Below, piece after piece: positions 54,162 through 59,527 of a stretch of 59,527 nucleotides of DNA. The stretch covers positions 1-59,527 of the forward strand of contig JAPLDO010000206.1 of assembly GCA_026391715.1 (NCBI GenBank), in the 5' to 3' direction. Position 1 is the stretch's first letter. Each line of letters starts with the position of its first letter. This stretch comes from Bacteroidota bacterium. Its GTDB lineage: Bacteria; Bacteroidota; Bacteroidia; Bacteroidales; FEN-979. Made by a program: the position numbers and the translations under genes. The notes beneath the pieces are model-generated. The model was not told where the DNA came from. It saw only the letters and a program-made list of their open reading frames with translations, and made no database searches.

Positions 54162-55340
54162 TTAATGGGTAGATATTGAAAATATTGAAGTCAGGCTGCT
54201 AATTGCCTGTGATAGCGAACTGGTGAAAATATCCAAATCATTTTCAGTGGTAAACCGCCCCATGCTTACCCTGATTGCGCCTCGCGCCTCAAACGGATTA
54301 AGTCCGATTGCCTGCAATACATGCGAAGCATTGTGCGATTTGTCGTTTGAAGAGCATGCAGAGCCGGCTGATACAGCAATTCCCATTTCATCGAGAAGAA
54401 GAAGCAGCCTTATTGTTTCGCCTTCCAGCCCATGAAAACTAAAGCTCAAATGCCCCGGTAACCGTTTATCTGGATGACCATTGATGTAGGCGCTTTCATT
54501 ATTTTTGAAGATGAATCTGACCAGTTTTTCCCTGAGTAAGGATAATCGTTTCCCTTCTCCTTTCATTTCCTGCACACAAAGTTCGGCTGCTTTGGCAAAA
54601 CCAACAATGCCAGGAATGTTTTCGGTGGAGGAACGTAAACCAGCCTCCTGCCCGCCGCCGTGTAAAAGCGGAAATATATTTACTCCTTTTCGTATGTACA
54701 ATGCGCCGACGCCTTTGGGTCCATAAATTTTATGCGCATTGATTGTGAGCAGATCAACATGATCCCGGTTCACATCAACAGGAATTTTTCCAAACGACTG
54801 ACAGGCGTCAGAATGAAAATAAATATCGTGATTTTTACAAATTCTGCCAATCTCTTCAATCGGTTGAATCGTTCCAATTTCGTTGTTTGCATGCATTACA
54901 GAAACCAGGATCGTTTTAGGATTTATAGCTTCCTTCAGCGCTGGAAGGTCAACTATTCCATCGGAATCAACCGGAAGGTAAGTGATAAAAAAACCTTGCT
55001 CCGAAAGTTGGTTGCATGTATTTAAAATGCAGTCATGCTCAATGGCGGAAACGATTATGTGGCGTCCTTTGTGCCGGTTGGCGTCGGCGATACCCCTTAA
55101 AGCCCAGTTATTGGATTCCGTTCCGCCGGAAGTGAAGTACAATTCATCGGAATTCGCCCCAATGCACCGGGCTATTGTAGTTCTCGAATTTTCCAGAACC
55201 GCCTTGGCATGTGCGCCAAAATGATGCAGGCTCGATGCATTTCCATAAACATCAGAAAAACACGGAACCATGACTTTCAACACCCGTTCATCGAGACAGG
55301 TTGTTGCTGCATTGTCTAAATAAATGCTATTATTCATCAT
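54162..55340 (-). CDS. Cysteine desulfurase (NifS/IscS family)
   Basis: A 392-residue PLP enzyme providing persulfide sulfur from cysteine for Fe-S clusters. YLDNAATTCLDERVL at the start, FTSGGTESNNWAL, FHSDACQSFGKIPVDV and the PLP lysine in INAHKIYGPKGVGALY are visible; the active-site Cys is in SAGSACSSNDK (about residue 325). The short loop there places it closer to the NifS/IscS class than to SufS. It lies 13 bases from the Fe-S protein gene and 8 from the GTPase gene, so it is probably dedicated to this operon. Confidence 0.92.
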   Translation of the reverse strand: MMNNSIYLDNAATTCLDERVLKVMVPCFSDVYGNASSLHHFGAHAKAVLENSRTTIARCIGANSDELYFTSGGTESNNWALRGIADANRHKGRHIIVSAIEHDCILNTCNQLSEQGFFITYLPVDSDGIVDLPALKEAINPKTILVSVMHANNEIGTIQPIEEIGRICKNHDIYFHSDACQSFGKIPVDVNRDHVDLLTINAHKIYGPKGVGALYIRKGVNIFPLLHGGGQEAGLRSSTENIPGIVGFAKAAELCVQEMKGEGKRLSLLREKLVRFIFKNNESAYINGHPDKRLPGHLSFSFHGLEGETIRLLLLLDEMGIAVSAGSACSSNDKSHNASHVLQAIGLNPFEARGAIRVSMGRFTTENDLDIFTSSLSQAISSLTSIFSISTH

Positions 55341-55348
55341 AATTATTG

Positions 55349-56050
55349 TTATTCGCCTACATAAAAAAGTTCATGGTCAAGAGTGCGAAGAACGCCGAAA
55401 TGGTTTTTAGCGCCAATCTCTTTTTTGCCTACGCAAATTGTACAGGTTCCAACCGGCGGATTTCCGCGGAGAAACATCGGAAACTCTACATCAGGGGTTT
55501 TAAGTATGTGTTTTACAATAGGATCAATTCCGATTCCATAGAGCGCATTGCTTTCCACCACCGTGATTCCCTTTGCCGATTCAAGTACGCGGTAACGAAA
55601 TACCTCTCGTTCAGCTTGCGAAATGAGATCAATTTTTGTAATTACGCTGATGTCGGCAAGCGTAAGCATCGGACCAATTTTTCTTGGCAGGTTCATGCCG
55701 CTGGTTGCTTCAAGAACAACAATACCGAGCGAGTTTTCCACATAAGGAGAACACCTCAAACACAACCCGGCTGTTTCCACAAAAAGGTAACTGGCGCCCG
55801 ACTTTTCCGCCCATTCCACGGCTTCATCGAGAACTACTACATTGCAATGGTCGGGACACAATTCGCCTGAATAGATTTTTTTAACCGGAATTCCAAACTC
55901 TTTTGCAATGATGCTGTCATCGTCGGCATAAAGAACGTCAATCTTAAGATAGGCGGGTTTAATCTGCCTTGCTATCATTCGCTTCAGTACCTGCCGGATA
56001 ACGGTTGTTTTTCCGCATGTTGGCGGACCGGCAAAAATTACGAGTTTCAT
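55349..56050 (-). CDS. CobW/HypB-like P-loop GTPase
   Basis: A 233-residue SIMIBI-class NTPase. Walker A is FAGPPTCGKTTVIRQ (about 5-19), switch-like residues are in VLDEAVEWAEKSGASYLFVE, and ITKIDLI is the guanine-specificity motif. Cysteine pairs CPDHC, GLCLRC and GTCTIC could bind a metal or cluster, as in UreG, HypB and CobW metallochaperones. It sits between the ABC ATPase and the cysteine desulfurase with 8-9 base gaps. A role in loading a metal or cluster onto a target is inference. Confidence 0.8.
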   Translation of the reverse strand: MKLVIFAGPPTCGKTTVIRQVLKRMIARQIKPAYLKIDVLYADDDSIIAKEFGIPVKKIYSGELCPDHCNVVVLDEAVEWAEKSGASYLFVETAGLCLRCSPYVENSLGIVVLEATSGMNLPRKIGPMLTLADISVITKIDLISQAEREVFRYRVLESAKGITVVESNALYGIGIDPIVKHILKTPDVEFPMFLRGNPPVGTCTICVGKKEIGAKNHFGVLRTLDHELFYVGE

Positions 56051-56059
56051 ATTAGTTAA

Positions 56060-56857
56060 TTAAAAGGTTAATACTTTGAAATTCTCATTGAATAAGGATT
56101 CGGTAAGTTCATCGCCCGATCTGATAATCTGCCTGAAGTCGAGCATCATGTCGTCTATCTGCTTCATTTTCCCAACAACCCTTTTCTCCTCCTGACGGGT
56201 AGAAATCATTTGTTGCATCGCTCCGTTTTTCATAACTATTCTGAAATCCGACATAAGCGCGATGCAGGGATCATGCGTGACAAAGACGAAGATTTTTTTA
56301 TATCTCTTCAGCAGTTCAAGCGCTTTGGTGCGATGAATTCCAGCATTTTCAATTTCATCCAATAATATAATAGGTGAGTTTCCAATAACCACAGCATCGG
56401 CAATAAGCAACGAACGGGTTTGTCCGCCCGATAATTCCGTCATGCCAATGTCTCTCATAATTGCCTCGCCGGTGAGTTCGTTAGCAAAGTTGAGAGTCTC
56501 GGTGATAATTGATTCAACATCTTTGGCTCCACGCACGGTTGCATGAATTGTCAGAAATTCCTCTACCGGAAGATCGCTCAGAAAGTTTGTGTGCTGTGAA
56601 ATCAGCGCAATCGGATGGTTCGACGGATCGAAAATGAAATCCTCCGGAACCGGTTCGTCATTAATGGACACCCGCCTTCCCGACGGAGTGTTTTGATTGG
56701 CAAAAAGTTCGATGTCGTTTATCAGGGTGGTTTTTCCGCAACCGGTAGGTCCCACAATACTTACAATGTCGCCAACTTCCATGCTGAACTCCTTCACTTT
56801 CTCTTCAGAACCGTCTTTTCCATATCCTCCGAAAAGGGTAATTTTATTTACTTCCAT
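56060..56857 (-). CDS. Stand-alone ABC ATPase of a putative Fe-S/metal module
   Basis: A 265-residue ABC nucleotide-binding domain: Walker A GPTGCGKTTLIND (about 34-46), Q-loop ALISQHTNFLSDLP, signature LSGGQTRSLLIADA, Walker B SPIILLDEIENAGI and H-loop FVFVTHDPCIALM. No permease gene is near and the protein has no membrane helix, so it may act as a soluble, SufC- or activase-like ATPase. The C-terminal about 50 residues are an extra helical extension. First gene of the minus-strand set; its promoter region is shared with the Fnr/Crp-type regulator. Confidence 0.82.
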   Translation of the reverse strand: MEVNKITLFGGYGKDGSEEKVKEFSMEVGDIVSIVGPTGCGKTTLINDIELFANQNTPSGRRVSINDEPVPEDFIFDPSNHPIALISQHTNFLSDLPVEEFLTIHATVRGAKDVESIITETLNFANELTGEAIMRDIGMTELSGGQTRSLLIADAVVIGNSPIILLDEIENAGIHRTKALELLKRYKKIFVFVTHDPCIALMSDFRIVMKNGAMQQMISTRQEEKRVVGKMKQIDDMMLDFRQIIRSGDELTESLFNENFKVLTF

Positions 56858-56876
56858 GGGTCAAATATTTTTTTTA

Positions 56877-56916
56877 CAAATATATACACTATGTTCACCG
56901 ATTTAGTGTACATTTG
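56877..56916. promoter_or_regulatory. Divergent promoter pair with central dyad operator
   Basis: The minus-strand -7 box TATATTTG (56877-56884) and the plus-strand -7 box TACATTTG (56909-56916) flank the dyad TACACTA-N12-TAGTGTA (56885-56891 / 56904-56910). Neither direction has a TTTG -33 box; the dyad arms lie where they would be. This suggests one regulator controlling both directions. Confidence 0.6.
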
Positions 56917-56955
56917 CCACGATTATTCAATATTGAGATATTAAATTTTATATAC

Positions 56956-56961
56956 AGGAGG
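56956..56961 (+). promoter_or_regulatory. Strong Shine-Dalgarno for the Fnr/Crp gene
   Basis: AGGAGG, 10 bases before ATG 56972. Such strong sites are uncommon in Bacteroidota and support this start. Confidence 0.6.
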
Positions 56962-56971
56962 ATAAAAAAAT

Positions 56972-57676
56972 ATGGAATCAGTCGGAGACGCCTACAAATT
57001 GTTCAACTGCAAAACTTGCTTTTTAAATACTTTTACCAGCGCATTTCTTAGCGAAGAGGAACGTGGGAGTATATGTGGAAGCGCCGATCAGTTGCATTTC
57101 AAGAAAGGAGAAGTGATTTTGAAACAGGGCGCCAATTCAACAAGTATTGGTTTTCTGCACAAAGGAATCGTAAAATTTACTTATGAGAAGGATGCTAAAA
57201 AGTGTTACATCATGACAATAGTTTCCGGTCCTAAACTGATTGGGCAGGCGAATTTGTTTTTCAGGGAGAAAAATATTTTTTCAATTGTAGCTGTGGAAGA
57301 TTGTGATATTTGCTTTCTCGACAGCCGGAAAGTACTTGGTTTGCTTGAGAATCATGGAAAGTTTTTATTATCGCTTGTTGAACGTTCATCGGATATGTTC
57401 CAGGCTTCCATTTTCAATTTTATCAGCCTCGCGCACAATCATGTATATGGACGTATCGCTGATATTCTAATCTTTCTTTGGGAAAACGTTTACCGGAATT
57501 CGGAATATGAATTTACGCTGTCGCGAAAGGAGATTGCAGAATTTGCTGCATGTTCGCACGAAAATGTGATTTCGGTTCTATCCAAATATAATAAGGAAGG
57601 GCTAATAGCTTTTGAAGGAAAGAAAATTATCATCAAGGATATGAATAAGTTAAAAGAAATCAGTAAAAACGGATAA
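56972..57676 (+). CDS. Crp/Fnr-family transcriptional regulator
   Basis: A 234-residue regulator with an N-terminal cyclic-nucleotide-binding-fold domain (about 35-140: HFKKGEVILKQGANS and IGFLHKGIVKF) and a C-terminal winged helix (about 155-228, with LSRKEIAEFAACSHENVISV as recognition-helix region). N-terminal cysteines in FNCKTCF and another at SICGS could bind a redox-sensitive cluster, though Cys pairs there are common in this group. It is divergent from the ABC ATPase gene and followed 10 bases later by an Rrf2 regulator. Confidence 0.88.
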   Translation: MESVGDAYKLFNCKTCFLNTFTSAFLSEEERGSICGSADQLHFKKGEVILKQGANSTSIGFLHKGIVKFTYEKDAKKCYIMTIVSGPKLIGQANLFFREKNIFSIVAVEDCDICFLDSRKVLGLLENHGKFLLSLVERSSDMFQASIFNFISLAHNHVYGRIADILIFLWENVYRNSEYEFTLSRKEIAEFAACSHENVISVLSKYNKEGLIAFEGKKIIIKDMNKLKEISKNG

Positions 57677-57686
57677 TTGGTTTTAT

Positions 57687-58109
57687 ATGCTCTCAAAAAA
57701 AACAAGATATGCAATGGTTGCGCTTACAAGGCTTGCCCGCGAATACGGAAATGGGATAATTTTGATAAGCGACCTCGCGAATAGCGAAAAACTTCCACAG
57801 AGGTTCCTCGAAAATATTTTACTTGAACTGAAGAAAATGGGCATCCTTGGAAGTAAACTGGGGAAGTCGGGCGGTTATTTCCTTTTACGACACCCCAAAG
57901 ATGTAAACCTCGCCGAAATTGTCCGACAATTTGAAGGACCTATCGCGCTGTTATCATGCGTTTCAGAAAAAGCTTATCAATCGTGTGAATTTTGCAAAGA
58001 TGAGACTGCCTGCAACATTCGGAAAGTGTTTAAGGAAATCAGGGATAATACCTTTGAAATACTGGAAAACACAACGCTGGAAATGTTGATTAAGGAGAAC
58101 ACATCCTGA
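57687..58109 (+). CDS. Rrf2-family (IscR/NsrR-like) regulator
   Basis: A 140-residue Rrf2 protein. The winged-helix N-terminus (MLSKKTRYAMVALTRLA, SEKLPQRFLENILLELKK, GKSGGYFLLRHP) is followed by SCVSEKAYQSCEFCKDETAC, which supplies the cysteines for a [2Fe-2S] or [4Fe-4S] sensor cluster. It likely senses Fe-S status, NO or redox state. Being in one transcript with an Fnr/Crp regulator and opposite an Fe-S gene set, it is a good candidate to control that set. Confidence 0.9.
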   Translation: MLSKKTRYAMVALTRLAREYGNGIILISDLANSEKLPQRFLENILLELKKMGILGSKLGKSGGYFLLRHPKDVNLAEIVRQFEGPIALLSCVSEKAYQSCEFCKDETACNIRKVFKEIRDNTFEILENTTLEMLIKENTS

Positions 58110-58141
58110 ATTCCTTAACCACCGGGTGCTAAAACCACTGA

Positions 58142-58282
58142 TTATCTGTTCGTTTTCTTTTCCCATACTTTGGGATTGCGATCTGTGCTGATTACAGCCA
58201 GCGCTTCTACTTTTTTGGTTTCCTCATTGATGTAGAAATGGATCAGATAAGGGAATTTCCTGACAAAAATACATCTGATTTT
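58142..58282 (-). pseudogene. RelE/ParE-family toxin, C-terminal fragment
   Basis: Residues RCIFVRKFPYLIHFYINEET and VEALAVISTDRNPKVWEKK match the C-terminal half of RelE/ParE-type toxins, including the strand and the RNP motif near the end. The N-terminal half is missing; upstream sequence on this strand is unrelated. No antitoxin is present. It ends up head-to-head with another 5'-truncated gene. Confidence 0.68.
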
Positions 58283-58290
58283 AATGATTA

Positions 58291-59364
58291 TTGCTTTTTC
58301 TGCCTGAATGTGTCGGTTTCGGCGACGTGAACTCACTGGCACACGGCAGCCTCGGAACTGAAAGGATTATTGACGGTCAGATTGTTTCCTCTATGTTATA
58401 TGTCAGCACGACATTTGGCGGACTGGAAACTGTGTTTGGGTTCAATTTTATAGATGGGCGAATTAAGGGATATCCAACTACTTACACTGTTCCGGAATGC
58501 GGAACAGCAAAGCATTTCTATGTATTATATGTTCGCGGCAATGCAGCGTATGGAACAAATCAATTCGTTGACAACGGAAACGGAACAATTACCGATAACG
58601 CTACTGGTTTGATGTGGATGCAAAATGATAACGGGACAGGTGTTTTATGGAAGGAGGCATTGAGTTATGCGGAAAATTTCACCTTTGCAGGATATTCGGA
58701 TTGGCGATTACCCGATACCAAAGAATTGCAAAGTATAATTGACTATACCCGTTCTTCTGCAACAACCGGTTCGGCAGCAATAAACCCAATATTCAACTGC
58801 ACCCAGATTGTGAATGAAGGAGGCGCGGCAGATTATCCCTGGTACTGGAGCGCCACAACTTTTTCTTTGACATCGCTGACAAACGGAGCAAGCGCCACTT
58901 ATGTATGCTTCGGAAGAGCGATGGGCTATTTTACCGGTTTAGGATGGACTGATATACATGGGGCAGGATGTCAGCGAAGCGATCCTAAACCCAGAAGCTT
59001 TTCGGGATACACACATAATGGAAATGGATATTACAATCCTAATGCTCCCCAATGCGATGCCGTCAGGATATACAATTATGTCCGTTTGGTAAGAAGTGGA
59101 TCTTCAACCGGAATCAACGAAAACAAAGACAATCATCTGTTTAATGTTTATCCTAACCCCATTTCCAATGAATTTACGATTGAAATAAAAGGAAACAGGG
59201 AAAACGTTAGCTTTGAACTTTTAAATTCTTTCGGTCAAATCGTGCAAACCGGCAGTTTTATTGAAACAACCGTTTTTAATACCCCCAACCTTGCAACCGG
59301 GGTTTATTTGGTAAAACTTCAAAATGGCAATACCTTTGAGGTGAAAAAGTTAATAAAAGAATAG
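58291..59364 (+). CDS. DUF1566 (Lcl-type) protein with T9SS sorting domain, 5'-truncated
   Basis: A 357-codon frame. DNGNGTITDNATGLMWMQND, then AGYSDWRLPDTKELQSIIDY and DYPWYWSATTFS belong to the DUF1566 domain (about 95-275). The end (NVYPNPISNEF, then ATGVYLVKLQNG and the Lys-rich finish) is a type IX secretion sorting domain. No signal peptide is present: homologous-looking sequence starts abruptly at GDVNSLAHGSLGTE, so the 5' part has been lost and the ATG at 58291 is unlikely to be real. The encoded protein would not be exported as it stands. Confidence 0.75.
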   Translation: MLFLPECVGFGDVNSLAHGSLGTERIIDGQIVSSMLYVSTTFGGLETVFGFNFIDGRIKGYPTTYTVPECGTAKHFYVLYVRGNAAYGTNQFVDNGNGTITDNATGLMWMQNDNGTGVLWKEALSYAENFTFAGYSDWRLPDTKELQSIIDYTRSSATTGSAAINPIFNCTQIVNEGGAADYPWYWSATTFSLTSLTNGASATYVCFGRAMGYFTGLGWTDIHGAGCQRSDPKPRSFSGYTHNGNGYYNPNAPQCDAVRIYNYVRLVRSGSSTGINENKDNHLFNVYPNPISNEFTIEIKGNRENVSFELLNSFGQIVQTGSFIETTVFNTPNLATGVYLVKLQNGNTFEVKKLIKE

Positions 59365-59384
59365 GAAAATCAAATTAATGTCAG

Positions 59385-59527
59385 ATGAAAAGGGAAACAA
59401 GAATATTAATTGGTATCCTCGCATTTATTACTGTTATCAATTTCGCAAATGCTCAAACCAATACTGCTCTCCTAAAGAGCAGTATTCCAATTGAAATGCT
59501 TTTCCCACAGGGTAAATCCAAAGCATT
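59385..59527 (+). CDS. Exported protein, 3' end outside window
   Basis: ATG 59385 opens a frame with a signal peptide (KRETRILIGILAFITVINFA, then NAQTN) that remains open to the window edge: LLKSSIPIEMLFPQGKSKA. It lies 20 bases after the T9SS-protein stop and is probably co-transcribed. Too short to assign to a family. Confidence 0.65.
   Translation, partial: MKRETRILIGILAFITVINFANAQTNTALLKSSIPIEMLFPQGKSKA

Noticed and set aside
56927-56936. Palindrome TCAATATTGA as an Fnr box
   Set aside because: Its half-sites and spacing do not match the TTGAT-N4-ATCAA consensus, and it lies downstream of the likely start of transcription.

Overview
The window looks like a chromosomal piece of a Bacteroidota bacterium, probably of Bacteroidales/Marinilabiliales type. 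Signs are a C-terminal type IX secretion (T9SS) sorting domain at 58291-59364, a type III glutamine synthetase, a DUF4831-type exported protein, a Wzi-type outer-membrane protein, KDO and heptose genes of a Gram-negative envelope, and several promoters with the Bacteroidota -7 motif TAnnTTTG. It is not a plasmid or phage. No rRNA, tRNA, CRISPR array or transposase gene was seen.

Layout. (1) 1-17868: a plus-strand surface-polysaccharide locus. It has dTDP-amino-sugar genes (two FdtA-like ketoisomerases, acyltransferases, aminotransferases including an FdtB-like one), a Wzx flippase, a Wzy-like polymerase, GT2 and GT4 glycosyltransferases, DUF362 and CapK/PaaK-like proteins, a fused two-domain oxidoreductase and a heparinase-like protein. 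Three of these genes are damaged. (2) 17869-21128: remnants of a type I restriction-modification operon (hsdR-hsdS-DUF1016-hsdM) with stops, frameshifts and internal deletions, bracketed by 17-bp imperfect direct repeats. (3) 21129-24641: an exosortase-family protein, a WecA-like sugar-phosphate transferase and Wzi. (4) 24785-41270: housekeeping and central metabolism: a DUF349-like coiled-coil protein, a carboxyltransferase, a tungsten-type aldehyde oxidoreductase, carbonic anhydrase, a Rieske oxygenase, patatin, APS kinase, a phosphoesterase, ADP/GDP-heptose genes, a Na+ symporter, GlnN and DUF4831. (5) 41325-47058: a minus-strand single-chain restriction-modification enzyme broken by a frameshift, then an AT-rich stretch with two unknown membrane proteins, one split by a stop. 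(6) 47059-53289: KdsA, RarA, a small lipoprotein, the proton-translocating transhydrogenase PntAB in three subunits, and a YjdI-CDGSH iron-sulfur protein. (7) 53459-58109: a compact minus-strand set (soluble ABC ATPase, P-loop GTPase, cysteine desulfurase, double Fe-S protein) divergent from an Fnr/Crp regulator and an Rrf2 regulator. (8) 58142-59527: a toxin fragment head-to-head with a 5'-truncated DUF1566/T9SS protein, and the start of another exported protein.

Two things deserve most attention. The first is the divergent Fe-S/ATPase/GTPase cluster. Its shared promoter region has a dyad whose two arms lie where both -33 boxes should be, so the set looks like a redox- or Fe-S-controlled cofactor-assembly or repair module of unknown target. 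The second is a family of 7-8 bp tandem 'word' repeats scattered over the window, in gene ends, inside two coding genes, beside a decayed GxxExxY gene, and in one case supplying the -33 box of a promoter. The number of broken genes (about ten loci) is high; either this accessory DNA is decaying or the assembly has consensus errors, and read data would separate the two.
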